Below, piece by piece: positions 8,322-17,438 of a DNA stretch of 64,000 nt (position 1 is its first letter; the number at the start of each line of letters is the position of its first letter). The translations under genes and the position numbers were made by a program. The stretch covers positions 1,736,001 through 1,800,000 of the forward strand of contig NZ_SODI01000001.1 in the NCBI RefSeq assembly GCF_004365915.1, read 5' to 3'. The notes below the pieces were generated by a model, which saw only the letters and a list, made by a program, of their open reading frames with translations, was not told the origin of the DNA and made no database searches. The DNA comes from Cryobacterium psychrophilum. GTDB taxonomy: Bacteria > Actinomycetota > Actinomycetes > Actinomycetales > Microbacteriaceae.

Positions 8322-10322
8322 CTAGCTGGCGGGTGCCGCGCCCACCACCTCCAGCAGGGCCGCCCCATAGGCCTCCAGCTTCTTGGCGCCGATGCCGGTG
8401 ATGCCGTCGAGATCGCTCATGCTCGCGGGCTTCGCCGCAGCCACGGCAAGCAGGGTAGCGTCGCCGAAGACGATGTACGCCGGAACGCCCTGCTCCCTCG
8501 ACTGGGCGGAACGCCAGGTCCGAAGCGCCTCGAAGAGCGCGGCCTGATCCGGCGACAGGTCCGCGGCAGCGGCCTTCTTGCTCGAACCGCGAGCGGCAGC
8601 CGACCGCACGGGACGATCGGGCTCGGTGCGCAGCTGCACGCTGCGGCCTCCCCCCAGAACCTCCGCCGCGGCATCCGTCAGAATCAGCGTGCCGTATTCG
8701 CCGGAAGTGGCGAGAAAGCCCTGGGCGAGCATCTGCCGCACCACACCGCGCCATTGCTGGTCACTGAGGTCGGCGCCGATCCCCCACGTCTTGAGGGCGT
8801 TGTGGCCGTGTTGCGTGGCGCGGGGCGTTTCCTTGCCGCGCAGAATATCGATGAGGTGTCCCGCGCCGAATTTCTGGTTGCGCTCGCGCAGCAGGCGCAC
8901 GATCGTGGAAAGCAGCTTCTGGGCGGGAACGGTGCCGTCCCAGGCCGCTGGTGGTTCGAGGCACGTGTCGCAGTTGCCGCACGGCTCGCTCGTCTGGCCG
9001 AAGTAGCGCAGCAGGTTGACGCGTCGGCAGTGCACCGTCTCGCAGAGCGCGAGCATGGCGTCGAGGTGCGCGGAGAGTTTGCGGCGATGCGAGAGGTCGC
9101 CGGGTGACTCGTCGATCATGCGGCGTTGCTGCACGACGTCGGCGAGGCCGTAGGCAAGCCACGCGTCGGCGGGGGCGCCGTCGCGACCGGCGCGACCGGT
9201 TTCCTGGTAGTACCCCTCGACCGATTTGGGCAGGTCGATGTGGGCCACGAATCGCACGTCGGGCTTGTCGATTCCCATTCCGAAGGCGATGGTCGCCACG
9301 ATGATGACGCCCTCTTCGCGCAGGAATCGAGACTGGGTACGGGCGCGTAGTCCCGCGTCAAGGCCGGCGTGATACGGCAGGGCGTTGAGCCCGTTCTGGC
9401 GTAGGAACTCGGCGGTCTGGTCCACAGTTTTGCGGCTCAGCGCGTACACGATGCCCGCGTCGCTGGGGTGCTCGGTCTTGATGAACGACAAGAGCTGCTT
9501 GCGCACCTCGTTCTTGCCCACGATGCGGTACTGAATATTGGGCCGGTCAAAGCTCGCCACGAAGTGTTTGGCGTCGCCCATCTGCAGGCGCGTCGTGATT
9601 TCCTGGTGCGTGGCATCCGTCGCCGTGGCGGTGAGGGCGATGCGCGGCACGTCGGGCCAACGGTCAGCGAGCTCGGAGAGGGCCAGGTAGTCCGGGCGAA
9701 AGTCGTGCCCCCACTGCGACACACAGTGCGCCTCGTCGATCGCGAAGAGGGCGATCGTGCCCTGGTCGAGAAAGCGTTTGGTCGCCTCGCTCGAGAGGCG
9801 CTCCGGTGCCACGTAGAGCAGGTCGAGGTCACCGGAGAGATAGTCGCGTTCCACGCGGCCACGGGCTGCGGCGTCCTGGCTTGAATTGAGAAAAGCGGCG
9901 CGCACACCCACCGCGGTGAGCGCATCGACCTGGTCCTGCATCAGGGCGATGAGCGGAGAGACGACGATGCCGGTCCCCTCCCGCACGAGCGACGGAATCT
10001 GGTAACAGAGGCTCTTACCGCCACCGGTCGGCATGAGCACGACGGCGTCTTTGCCGTGGACCACCTGGGCGATGATCTCGGCCTGGTCCCCGCGAAACGA
10101 GTCGTAGCCGAACACGGTCTGCAGGGCTTCGGCGGCCGTCACGAATTTGCGCGTGGCCGGCATGGTGGCCACGCGGGGGGCAGCGGATGCCTGACGTGCG
10201 CCTGCGGGCTGGCCACCACCGGGCTGCGCGTATTCGCTTTCACCCGGCGGTGGTGGAGCATCGAAGTCTTCCGGTGGTTCGAACTCGTCAGGATTCCACG
10301 GGATTTCGGCGTTCCAACTCAC
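8322..10322 (-). CDS. recQ: ATP-dependent DNA helicase RecQ
   Basis: 666 residues from a GTG start. After a 55-residue Pro/acidic N-terminal extension not present in E. coli RecQ, the helicase core shows motif [13 protein letters not shown], motif [21 protein letters not shown], motif [10 protein letters not shown] and motif [14 protein letters not shown]. The RecQ-C-terminal zinc site follows ([16 protein letters not shown], then CGNCDTC), and a C-terminal HRDC domain ends around [11 protein letters not shown]. This is a complete three-domain RecQ acting in recombination repair and replication-fork processing. The extension could be partly unused if translation starts at the Met before PATRKF, about 54 codons in. 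Confidence 0.96.
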   Translation of the reverse strand: MSWNAEIPWNPDEFEPPEDFDAPPPPGESEYAQPGGGQPAGARQASAAPRVATMPATRKFVTAAEALQTVFGYDSFRGDQAEIIAQVVHGKDAVVLMPTGGGKSLCYQIPSLVREGTGIVVSPLIALMQDQVDALTAVGVRAAFLNSSQDAAARGRVERDYLSGDLDLLYVAPERLSSEATKRFLDQGTIALFAIDEAHCVSQWGHDFRPDYLALSELADRWPDVPRIALTATATDATHQEITTRLQMGDAKHFVASFDRPNIQYRIVGKNEVRKQLLSFIKTEHPSDAGIVYALSRKTVDQTAEFLRQNGLNALPYHAGLDAGLRARTQSRFLREEGVIIVATIAFGMGIDKPDVRFVAHIDLPKSVEGYYQETGRAGRDGAPADAWLAYGLADVVQQRRMIDESPGDLSHRRKLSAHLDAMLALCETVHCRRVNLLRYFGQTSEPCGNCDTCLEPPAAWDGTVPAQKLLSTIVRLLRERNQKFGAGHLIDILRGKETPRATQHGHNALKTWGIGADLSDQQWRGVVRQMLAQGFLATSGEYGTLILTDAAAEVLGGGRSVQLRTEPDRPVRSAAARGSSKKAAAADLSPDQAALFEALRTWRSAQSREQGVPAYIVFGDATLLAVAAAKPASMSDLDGITGIGAKKLEAYGAALLEVVGAAPAS

Positions 10323-10370
10323 CGTGTAAGTCTACCTGCGCCAGCGTCCGGCCACCGAGAGCGGGGGCTT

Positions 10371-10407
10371 ACCGCCCGGAATCACCTGGCGGGTGATTCC
10401 GGGCGGT
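10371..10407 (-). terminator. strong hairpin downstream of CopC-like gene
   Basis: A perfect 16-bp inverted repeat (ACCGCCCGGAATCACC and its complement) with a 5-nt loop, starting 12 nt past the CopC-like stop at 10419 and upstream of recQ. Its strength and position make it the terminator of the leftward copper-type operon. No U-run follows. Confidence 0.75.
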
Positions 10408-10418
10408 ATCCCGAGCTG

Positions 10419-11102
10419 CTACCTGGTTTCCGGCTTCGACTTTCGTCGCAGCACGAACAGCGTCGCGCCGACGGCGAGTAGCACCATACCGAGGGAGCCG
10501 CCGATCCAGGCCACATCGGTGAGGACCCCCGACGAAGCAGCGGATGCGCCTGGCGAGACGGTGCCGGGGGCAGCGGTCGTCGGGGGTGTCTCGTCTTCGA
10601 CGGTTCCGCCACACGTGGGCACGACGGGCGAGCCGGTGGCGAGCTCCTGTCCCTCTCGGGGTTTCCACGTGAACGAGTACTCGCCGGAGATAGCGTGACC
10701 GTCGGTGGACACGCTCTGCCAGATGACAGTGTAATCGCCGGCGCCGCCGAGCTGGGCGCTCTTCTCCACCGTGGCGCCGGATACCGTGGCGCATCCGTCA
10801 CCGTAATACAGCGGTTCATCGGCGCTTTTCGGGCCGGTGATCTGCATGGCGCTGGCCGCGCCGGCACCGTCAAGGTTGAGCAGCAGGTCGTTCGTGGTGA
10901 CCGAGAAGACACCGGGCTGCTCGGTGATGACCGAGTTCTCGGCCGGCGCATACCCCACCGGGTAGTTGTGCGCCGAGGCGGGGGCGGCGAACAGCCCCAC
11001 CGCGGCGACGATCAGGCCACCGCCGAGTGCCACCCGGGCGGGCAGGGAAAATCCCGCGCCGCGCGCGATCGAACCGGACTGGATATTGTTCATGCGCTGC
11101 AC
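10419..11102 (-). CDS. CopC-domain copper-resistance-like protein, membrane anchored
   Basis: 227 residues. A signal peptide (hydrophobic stretch about 24-44, cleaved near APASA-HN) precedes a CopC-type beta-sandwich domain. The new N-terminus begins AHNYPVGYAP, placing a His at the mature start as in CopC copper sites, and a second candidate ligand lies in STDGHAISGEYSF. A Pro/Thr/Ala linker (about 170-195) leads to a C-terminal membrane helix and a basic tail. The gene starts one base after the YcnI-like stop, so they are cotranscribed. Family knowledge: CopC proteins bind Cu in the periplasm or at the cell surface. A methionine three codons in is an alternative start. Confidence 0.85.
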   Translation of the reverse strand: MQRMNNIQSGSIARGAGFSLPARVALGGGLIVAAVGLFAAPASAHNYPVGYAPAENSVITEQPGVFSVTTNDLLLNLDGAGAASAMQITGPKSADEPLYYGDGCATVSGATVEKSAQLGGAGDYTVIWQSVSTDGHAISGEYSFTWKPREGQELATGSPVVPTCGGTVEDETPPTTAAPGTVSPGASAASSGVLTDVAWIGGSLGMVLLAVGATLFVLRRKSKPETR

Positions 11103-11103
11103 G

Positions 11104-11826
11104 CTATGCAGACTGCTTGCGACGCGCGCTCACGGCGAGCACGATACCAACCGCTCCGACGGCGAGGCCGCCGACACCGAGCACGCGGGCGAGGACATCG
11201 TCGGAGGATGCGGCGCTCTCGGTCGCCGCCTCTGTGGTCTCAGCGTGATCGGTTGTCGCGGCGCCGTGCTCGTGCCCGTCGCCAGCGGCCTCGGTCACCG
11301 CGATGAAGGGTGCGGGGTGAGCCGGCTCCTCCTCGCCGTCAACCGTGGTCTCGCTCCAGTTCGTTGAGCCGGTCTCGCACGTCTGCAGCACCGGGAACTC
11401 GAGAGTCTCACCCTCGGCGTCGGCTGGAATCGTGAAGCTGAGAACAAACGTGGTGCGCAGGCCGCTGGCAAGTGGTGCCTGCGCCGTGTACACGACCTGC
11501 CCGGTGCGGGTGGCGACCGTATTGCCATGGCCGTCATCGATCGGCGTGGCGAGGTCCGCCGCAACCTTCTCGACGCCCCAGCCGGCGTTGACCGTGGGCG
11601 CCACGCTCGCGACGCCCTCGGGGAGCGATATGGCGATGATTGTGGTGGGCGAGCCGTCGCATCCGTGCGCCGTGGCGAAGGTGAGCAGCGTCGATGACCC
11701 GGCGGCGGTCGACGTGGCGCCGGCTGAGACGTGAGCCCTGGCTGCGAGGGGTGCGCTCAGGGCCAGCAGAACGCCGGCGACGAGAGCAGATCCCGCGAGT
11801 GCGGATGTGGTGGTGAAAAGCTTCAT
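11104..11826 (-). CDS. YcnI-like (DUF1775) copper-associated protein
   Basis: 240 residues from the ATG at 11826. The frame continues upstream to 12618, but that part overlaps the membrane-protein gene and is not protein-like. A signal peptide ends near AARAHVSA, leaving an N-terminal His in the mature protein, the feature used for copper binding in YcnI/DUF1775 domains. The domain (about 30-165) includes TAHGCDGSPTTIIAISLPEGV and WGVEKVAADL. It is followed by a His/Glu/Thr-rich linker (DGHEHGAATTDHAE), a C-terminal membrane helix and a basic tail. It lies directly upstream of the CopC-like gene, the standard YcnI-CopC pairing. Confidence 0.88.
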   Translation of the reverse strand: MKLFTTTSALAGSALVAGVLLALSAPLAARAHVSAGATSTAAGSSTLLTFATAHGCDGSPTTIIAISLPEGVASVAPTVNAGWGVEKVAADLATPIDDGHGNTVATRTGQVVYTAQAPLASGLRTTFVLSFTIPADAEGETLEFPVLQTCETGSTNWSETTVDGEEEPAHPAPFIAVTEAAGDGHEHGAATTDHAETTEAATESAASSDDVLARVLGVGGLAVGAVGIVLAVSARRKQSA

Positions 11827-11969
11827 GGGTGGTCTTTCAGAGGGTTCAGGGCGGCCGACGCGGGCCGCAGAAAAATGCAGCACACGGCCGGCATCCCATT
11901 CGGTGCGAAGTGGGTATTCGTCTCGTACTGCCGAAGCTCCGGGCATCGCGTCGAAGGCGGCGGGGGGTG

Positions 11970-12593
11970 TCAGGCGACGAGCGAGACCGGTGGCGGCCCA
12001 CGGCGCGACACGGAGGACAACAAGACGAAGATGTTGCGGGGAAGGCTCACCCATGCGGTGCTGGCACGACGCGCGAGTACGGGCGGAACCACAACGGTGA
12101 GCGTTGGAAGACAAAGCGCTCGAACGATGAGCCTCGCGGTCTCGAGGAGGCTCCAGAACGCGCCCTCTCCGAAACGGAGCGCCACGATCGTGATGCCCGC
12201 GGCCACCGCGTGGGCAAGCCACATCGTGGGGCCGAAATGGCCGGCATGCGTTGCAGCCGTGGTTCCGGCAGCCTCGATGATCCCGGGCAGCAGGGAGTGG
12301 TGGGTGCCTGATGTCGCAATCGTGTCGGGCGGGATTGCACCCCCGGATCGGCCCAGGGCGAAGAGCCCGTGAAAGATGAACTGGCTGGCGAGCACGGCGA
12401 GGGCACCGCGCCAGATGGAGAGCGTGTGCCCGGCGAGCGCAATGCAGATCATTCCAGCGAAGGAGAGCGAAATGACAATGGGCAGCACGCCGGGTCCGGG
12501 TCCGCCGGCGAGCGTATGCAGTACCGCAGCCACCAGTGTCGAGACGAGAGCGACAATCCAACCGCGGACGAAACGCGCCCACCGTGTGGTCAT
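11970..12593 (-). CDS. histidine-containing integral membrane protein of the copper cluster
   Basis: 207 residues with about five membrane segments. A short loop and helix carry a run of histidines and a Met (SGTHHSLLPGI, then ATHAGHFGPTMWLAHAVAAG), arranged as a possible metal relay in the membrane. I do not recognise a named family. It sits 143 bp upstream of the YcnI-like gene in the same direction, and proteins of this look recur beside CopC/YcnI genes in actinobacteria (from memory, not searched). Inference: a membrane partner in copper handling. The 143-bp gap could hold a separate promoter for ycnI-copC. Confidence 0.6.
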   Translation of the reverse strand: MTTRWARFVRGWIVALVSTLVAAVLHTLAGGPGPGVLPIVISLSFAGMICIALAGHTLSIWRGALAVLASQFIFHGLFALGRSGGAIPPDTIATSGTHHSLLPGIIEAAGTTAATHAGHFGPTMWLAHAVAAGITIVALRFGEGAFWSLLETARLIVRALCLPTLTVVVPPVLARRASTAWVSLPRNIFVLLSSVSRRGPPPVSLVA

Positions 12594-12665
12594 GTGCCCT
12601 CCTCTGCCGACCCCTCAAGACTACAACCGCGAGGCCGCGTGCCCTCCCGTCGCCCGCAGTGCAGG

Positions 12666-13445
12666 CTAGGAGTGGCCGGTGAAGGTGGGCCTGCGCTTTT
12701 GTTGGAAGGCCGCGAAGCCCTCCCGATAGTCCTCGGTGTCGCAGAGCGCCGCCTGGGCCGCGGTTTCGGCGGTCATGCTGTCCCAGAGTCCCAAACGTTC
12801 ATCCCGCAGCGCTGCGACGAGTTTTTTGCTCGCCAGGAAAGCCTGGGTCGCGCCCGTCGCGGCCCGCTCGGCGGCCTGCACTGTGGCATCCGTCACCTCC
12901 GACGCGGGGAAGACCTGGCTGAACAACCCGGCGCCCACAGCCTCGGCACCCGACATGAGCCGACCGGAGTAGATGAGGTCGAGGGTGCGGTGGGCGCCGA
13001 GACGCTCCACGAACAGGGCATGTCCACCCGAGTCGAGGGTGGCCCCGAGGTTGGCAAAGGGTGAGCCGATTTTGGCGTTGTCGGCCACGTACACCACGTC
13101 GGTGGCGATGAGCAGTCCGAGGCCCACACCGAGGCACGCACCGTGCGCGGCCGCAAAGGTGGGCGCCCCAAACGCGCTCATGCGGTGCAGAAGCTTGGTA
13201 ACGTGCCCGCCGAGGTAGCCCTGCACGTCGTCGGTTCGGGGGTCGACGGCCGAAATATCGCGGCCGGCGCAAAACGCCCGGCCCTCGCCGCGGAGCACGA
13301 GGGCTCGCACTCCGGCGTCCTCCGCGGACGCGTACGCCGCATCGAGTTCGATGACGGCCGCCTCGTCGAGGGCGTTCAGTTTGTCGGGGGCGTTCAGCAC
13401 CACGTACGCGACGTCGTCCTTGAAGGTCAGCTCGATCATGGGCAT
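12666..13445 (-). CDS. paaG: PaaG-like enoyl-CoA hydratase/isomerase
   Basis: 259-residue crotonase-fold enzyme. The oxyanion-hole segments are GRAFCAGRDIS and AAHGACLGVGLGL. The position that holds the catalytic Glu in hydratases reads GATLDSGGHALF, with Asp as in E. coli PaaG (PDCGG). This supports 1,2-epoxyphenylacetyl-CoA isomerase, which makes the oxepin, over a plain hydratase. It is the last gene of the leftward paa run, 21 bp after paaE. Reservation: the substitution pattern is only partly PaaG-like, and a PaaF-type hydratase role cannot be ruled out. Confidence 0.75.
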   Translation of the reverse strand: MPMIELTFKDDVAYVVLNAPDKLNALDEAAVIELDAAYASAEDAGVRALVLRGEGRAFCAGRDISAVDPRTDDVQGYLGGHVTKLLHRMSAFGAPTFAAAHGACLGVGLGLLIATDVVYVADNAKIGSPFANLGATLDSGGHALFVERLGAHRTLDLIYSGRLMSGAEAVGAGLFSQVFPASEVTDATVQAAERAATGATQAFLASKKLVAALRDERLGLWDSMTAETAAQAALCDTEDYREGFAAFQQKRRPTFTGHS

Positions 13446-13466
13446 CCGCTTTCTGTCGGGCCGAGA

Positions 13467-14594
13467 TTAGCCGTCGTAGTCGACGACAACCTTTTCGGTG
13501 GTCGGGTGGGACTGGCACGTGAGCACGAAGCCGCGTTCGAGCTCGTCGGGTTCGAGCGCGTAGTTCTCGGTCATGGTGACATCGCCGCTCACGAGCTTGG
13601 CGCGGCAGGTGCCACACACACCCCCGGCGCAGGCGAAGGGCACATCGGGGCGCACGCGCAGGGCGGCGTTCAGGATGCTCTCGTTCGCGTTGACCGGCGT
13701 CGTGACGGTGTTGCTCTGGCCGTCCAACGTGAAGTCAATCTGGAACGTCTTGTCGCCGGCCGCCACCTGGACGGGTCGCCCGGAATCGCCGCCGCTGGCG
13801 CGGTTGGTCTCGCCCGTTGTGAACAGTTCGAAGCGCACGCGGGAGCGATCGACGCCCACATCCTCTAGGGTGTCGCGACACAACTGCACGAGCTCGAACG
13901 GCCCGCAGAGGAACCATTCGTCCACCGTTGCGGGCCGCAGAATCGAGTCCAGCATGCGGCGAAACTTGTCTTCGTCGATGCGCCCGGTGAGCAGCGAGGA
14001 TGAGCGCTGCTCCCGCGAAAGCACGTGGTACAGCGCGAGGCGGGCCGGGTAGCGGTCCTTGAGATCGGCGAGTTCGTCGAGAAACATCACGTCGAGCGCG
14101 GTGCGGTTCGTGTACACGAGAGTGAAGCGTGAGGTAGCGGACGACGCGAGCACGGTGTGCGCGAGCGACATCAGCGGGGTGATGCCCGAGCCTGCGGCCA
14201 CGCCCACAATGTGCTTGTCGTCGAGGTCGGGCAGGGTCGACGTGAACGTGCCCTGCGGGCTCATCACCTCAATCTCCTGGCCCTCATGCAGTTCGCTGTT
14301 GGCCCAGCTGGAGAACACGCCGCCAAGGTCCCGTTTGATGGCCACGCTGATCGATCCGGCGGCGCTCGTGCTCGGCGGCCGGCAGATGGAGTAGCTGCGG
14401 CGCAGTTCGTGGCCGTCGATCGTCGCGCGCAGGGCGAGGTGCTGGCCGGGAGCGTAGTCGAAGGCTCCGCGCAGATTTTCGGGGACAGCGAAGGTCACCT
14501 CCACGCTGTCGGCGGTGAGCTGGCGCACGTCGGAGACGGTGAGCGTGTGGAAACGCGCCCGGTGCTTCGTGGCACCGATGTTCGTTGCAGTCAT
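13467..14594 (-). CDS. paaE: phenylacetyl-CoA epoxidase reductase subunit PaaE
   Basis: 375 residues from the ATG at 14594, two bases after the paaD stop and preceded by AAGGTG. An in-frame start at 14642 would overlap paaD. The protein passes electrons from NADPH to the PaaA di-iron centre. The FAD domain carries RSYSICRPPS, the NADPH domain carries GVAAGSGITPLMS and LCGPFELV, and the C-terminal plant-type 2Fe-2S domain has ligands in CAGGVCGTCRAKL plus a distal Cys in VLTCQSHP. Length and domain order match the family. It lies in the paaABCDE run. Confidence 0.93.
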   Translation of the reverse strand: MTATNIGATKHRARFHTLTVSDVRQLTADSVEVTFAVPENLRGAFDYAPGQHLALRATIDGHELRRSYSICRPPSTSAAGSISVAIKRDLGGVFSSWANSELHEGQEIEVMSPQGTFTSTLPDLDDKHIVGVAAGSGITPLMSLAHTVLASSATSRFTLVYTNRTALDVMFLDELADLKDRYPARLALYHVLSREQRSSSLLTGRIDEDKFRRMLDSILRPATVDEWFLCGPFELVQLCRDTLEDVGVDRSRVRFELFTTGETNRASGGDSGRPVQVAAGDKTFQIDFTLDGQSNTVTTPVNANESILNAALRVRPDVPFACAGGVCGTCRAKLVSGDVTMTENYALEPDELERGFVLTCQSHPTTEKVVVDYDG

Positions 14595-14596
14595 GG

Positions 14597-15142
14597 TCAC
14601 AGCACCTTGAAGTAGTCGAAGGGTTCGAGGCAGTCCTTGCACTCATAGAGCGACTTGCACGAGGTCGAACCGAAGTGGGCGAGTTCACGCGTGTTGAGGG
14701 AGTTGCAGCGCGGGCACTTGACCGCGAGCTGCAGGCGAACCGGGCCGGCCGGGCCGGAGGGGCGTGCTGCGGAGTGCCCGGTGGGGGCGGCGATGCCGTA
14801 CTCGATGAGCTTGAGTTTGCCCTCTTCGCTCATCCAGTCGGTCGTCCACGCGGGGCTCAGCACGAGCCGCACGGTGACATTGGTATAACCGACGGCGGTG
14901 AGCGCCCCGTGAACGTCGTCGCGCATGGCGTCGAGGGCGGGGCATCCGCTATAGGTGGGCGTCAGCGCGACGTCGACACCGCTTGACGTGACGCTGACGG
15001 ACCGCAGCACGCCGAGGTCCTCAATCGTGAGCACCGGAATCTCCGGGTCAACGACCGTGGCGGCAACGAGCCACGCGCGGAGCGACTCGGCGTCGACCGG
15101 TCGCGGTCGCGCCGTCGACTCGGGGGCCGGCGAGGTCACCAC
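14597..15142 (-). CDS. paaD: phenylacetate degradation protein PaaD (MIP18 family)
   Basis: 181 residues from a GTG start that overlaps the paaC stop by 7 nt. The N-terminal MIP18/DUF59 domain contains VVDPEIPVLTIEDLGVLR and TPTYSGCPALD, the conserved region of Fe-S assembly helpers. The C-terminal zinc-ribbon has CPRC ... SCKSLYECKDC. Family knowledge: PaaD is needed for maturation of the epoxidase, probably by supplying Fe-S clusters to PaaE. Complete and in the expected place. Confidence 0.93.
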   Translation of the reverse strand: MVTSPAPESTARPRPVDAESLRAWLVAATVVDPEIPVLTIEDLGVLRSVSVTSSGVDVALTPTYSGCPALDAMRDDVHGALTAVGYTNVTVRLVLSPAWTTDWMSEEGKLKLIEYGIAAPTGHSAARPSGPAGPVRLQLAVKCPRCNSLNTRELAHFGSTSCKSLYECKDCLEPFDYFKVL

Positions 15143-15978
15143 TTCGCTCCGGGGTGAGCGCGGGTGAGCACCTGCATATCGGCGAGCAGGAGGCCGAGAT
15201 GCTCGGAGTGAATTCCCCGGCGTCCGCCGCCCGAGGCGATGAAGCCGCGGGGCTCCTCCAGCTCGGCCTCGGCGAAGACCGGAGCGATCGCACGCTCGAA
15301 CGCTTCGCGCAGGCTGGACGGGCGTACGGCCACGCCCTCCAGTCGGTCGAGCAGCGGTTCATCGCGGAACATCTCGTCGACGTAGGGCCACATGTCAGAG
15401 AAGCCGACGAGCATGCGGCGGCGGGACTCATCAGTTCCGAGCGAGAGCCGGAGCACCCACTGCACCGAGTGGTCGCGGTGGTAGTCCACCTCTTTCGCCG
15501 CCTTGTCGGCCACGGCGGCGAGCGTTGCGTCGGTGGAATCGCGCAGTCGCGTGTAGAGCTCGAACAAGAAGTGGCTCACGATGAATTGTCGTGCAATGGT
15601 GTGCGCAAAGTCGCCGTTGGGCTGCTCCACGATCTGCAGGGAACGCCATTCGGGCTCATCGCGCCAGTAGGCGAGGTCGTCTTCGCTCTGTCCGGAGGCC
15701 GTACCGGCGTAGTGGAGCAGCGAACGAGCGTGTCCGATGAGGTCAAGGGCGATATTGCCCAGGGCTACGTCCTCCTCGAGTTCGGGGGCCCGCGAGATCC
15801 AGGAGCCGAGGCGCTGGGCGAGAACGAGCGAGTCGTCGCCGAGCCACAACGCATACTCCGCGACATCGGCGGAGGCAACGGCTGCCGACGCGATCAGCTC
15901 GTCAGGTAGCAGGGTGACATCAACCTGGACGTGCCCGTGGCCGTCGTCGTGCATGGAGTCATCCGTTTCGACGCTCAT
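15136..15978 (-). CDS. paaC: phenylacetyl-CoA epoxidase structural subunit PaaC
   Basis: 280 residues, helical ferritin-like fold. It lacks the di-iron ligand set of PaaA and forms the structural partner of PaaA in the epoxidase core. Recognisable segments are LGDDSLVLAQRLGSWISRAPELEEDVALGN, here noted only by its ends, then DLIGHARSLLHYAG and KEVDYHRDHSVQWV. The start overlaps the paaB stop by 4 nt and the end overlaps paaD. The first 20 residues are acidic and His-rich (DDGHGHVQVD), longer than E. coli PaaC. Confidence 0.93.
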   Translation of the reverse strand: MSVETDDSMHDDGHGHVQVDVTLLPDELIASAAVASADVAEYALWLGDDSLVLAQRLGSWISRAPELEEDVALGNIALDLIGHARSLLHYAGTASGQSEDDLAYWRDEPEWRSLQIVEQPNGDFAHTIARQFIVSHFLFELYTRLRDSTDATLAAVADKAAKEVDYHRDHSVQWVLRLSLGTDESRRRMLVGFSDMWPYVDEMFRDEPLLDRLEGVAVRPSSLREAFERAIAPVFAEAELEEPRGFIASGGGRRGIHSEHLGLLLADMQVLTRAHPGAKW

Positions 15979-16280
15979 AGGTGTTTCACTCCCTCACTCT
16001 TGGAGTAATAGCTCGCATGGCGGTAGTTCTTGCCGGACGCGGATTCGAAGAAGGCGCCCTTGGCGTCGGGGTCGCTCGTAGTGATGGCGGCGGCAGGCAC
16101 GACCCACACGGAGACGCCCTCAGCGCGACGAGTGTAGAGATCGCGGGCGTTGCGCACGGCGAGGATCTCGTCGGGAGCATGCAGCGAACCCACGTGCACA
16201 TGGCTCAGCCCACGGCTGGAACGCACGAAGACCTCCCACAGGGGCCAGATTTCGTTTGCGGAATCGCCGGGTGCGGTCAT
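15975..16280 (-). CDS. paaB: phenylacetyl-CoA epoxidase subunit PaaB
   Basis: 101 residues, the usual size. Contains the conserved start [21 protein letters not shown], of which the core is EVFVR and [14 protein letters not shown], and [19 protein letters not shown]. PaaB bridges the epoxidase PaaAC heterodimers. It overlaps paaA and paaC by 4 nt each, so translation of the five subunits is tightly coupled. Confidence 0.93.
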   Translation of the reverse strand: MTAPGDSANEIWPLWEVFVRSSRGLSHVHVGSLHAPDEILAVRNARDLYTRRAEGVSVWVVPAAAITTSDPDAKGAFFESASGKNYRHASYYSKSEGVKHL

Positions 16281-17278
16281 GAGGCCACCATTTCAGATCG
16301 TTCGGACTGTTTACGGGCGTAGGCGGCCGCAGCTTCGCGCACCCAGGCGCCTTCGGCGTGCGCATCGCGTCGGCGCTGCAGGCGCTGCGCGTTGCTGGCG
16401 CCTCGGCCGGAGAGCACCTCGTGGAACTCGGTCCAGTCAATCTCGCCGAGATCATACTTCTGGGTCTCGTCGTTCCACTTGAGGTCGGGGTCTGGCAGGG
16501 TGATCCCGAGCACGGCGGCCTGGGGCACGAGCATGCCCACGAAGCGCTGGCGCAGCTCGTCGTTGGAGAAACGCTTGATCTTCCACGCCATGGACTGCGC
16601 GGAGTTGGGCGAGTCGTCATCGGGCGGGCCGAACATCATCAGCGCGGGCCAGTACCAGCGGTTCACCGAGTCCTGCGCCATATGGCGCTGAGCCTCGGTG
16701 CCCTGCATCAGCTCGAGCAGAATCTCGAATCCCTGGCGCTGGTGGAAGGATTCTTCCTTGCAGATGCGCACCATCGCACGGCCGTACGGGCCGTAGCTGG
16801 CGCGGCAGAGCGGCACCTGATTGCAGATGGCGGCGCCGTCCACGAGCCAGCCGACCGAACCCATGTCGGCCCATGTCGGGGTGGGGTAGTTGAAGATCGA
16901 GGAGTAGCGGGCCTTGCCGGCGATGAGGGCTTCGGTCATGCCGTCCCGGGTGGCACCGAGGGTCTGTGCGGCCGAGTACAGGTAAAGACCGTGACCGGCC
17001 TCGTCCTGGACCTTGGCCATGAGGATCGCCTTACGCTTGAGGCTCGGCGCCCGCGTGATCCAGTTCGATTCCGGCTGCATACCAATGATCTCGGAATGCG
17101 CGTGCTGGGAGATCTGCCGCACCAAGGACTTGCGGTAGTCCTCTGGCATCCAGTCACGCGGTTCGATGCGGGAATCCGCCTCGATCAGATCGTTGAACTG
17201 CTGCTCATCGGCAGAAATCTCCGGATTCTCCGCGGAGGCATCCGGAGCAAGGGGATAAGGCCCTGCGTGGGTTGTCAT
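16277..17278 (-). CDS. paaA: phenylacetyl-CoA epoxidase catalytic subunit PaaA
   Basis: 333 residues from the ATG at 17278; an ATG at 17281 is equivalent, but AGGAG is better spaced (6 nt) to 17278. This is the di-iron oxygenase subunit that makes ring-1,2-epoxyphenylacetyl-CoA. Two ExxH-type iron motifs are visible, [12 protein letters not shown] and [31 protein letters not shown] and [15 protein letters not shown] are strongly conserved family segments. First gene of the leftward paaABCDE-G run. The upstream 160 bp is shared with the divergent paaI-paaK-tetR run and holds a palindromic operator-like site. Confidence 0.95.
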   Translation of the reverse strand: MTTHAGPYPLAPDASAENPEISADEQQFNDLIEADSRIEPRDWMPEDYRKSLVRQISQHAHSEIIGMQPESNWITRAPSLKRKAILMAKVQDEAGHGLYLYSAAQTLGATRDGMTEALIAGKARYSSIFNYPTPTWADMGSVGWLVDGAAICNQVPLCRASYGPYGRAMVRICKEESFHQRQGFEILLELMQGTEAQRHMAQDSVNRWYWPALMMFGPPDDDSPNSAQSMAWKIKRFSNDELRQRFVGMLVPQAAVLGITLPDPDLKWNDETQKYDLGEIDWTEFHEVLSGRGASNAQRLQRRRDAHAEGAWVREAAAAYARKQSERSEMVAS

Positions 17279-17338
17279 CATTGACTCCTGGTCATCGTTG
17301 GCGCTCAAGGTTCCACGTCCGGAAGGCAAATATTTACC

Positions 17339-17354
17339 AACCGATCGTTCAGTT
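17339..17354. promoter_or_regulatory. palindromic operator-like site between paaA and paaI
   Basis: The sequence AACCGATCGTTCAGTT is a 16-bp imperfect palindrome (AAC-GA-CG-TC-GTT arms) in the divergent paaA/paaI region, next to a TATAGT that could be a rightward -10. An almost identical sequence occurs upstream of the second paa block at 37419. The TetR gene at 19289 is the obvious candidate to bind it. Confidence 0.65.
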
Positions 17355-17438
17355 AGTATATAGTCACACTATCGGCGCAGCAACCCCCGCCGCCGGTACA
17401 CGTTTTCGCATCACGGTCACTCAAAGAGGAGAACCAAG

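Noticed and set aside
8140..8754. 205-codon N-terminal extension of acyl-CoA oxidase
   Set aside because: It overlaps recQ and has no protein-like sequence; the ATG at 8139 has a ribosome-binding site and matches family starts.
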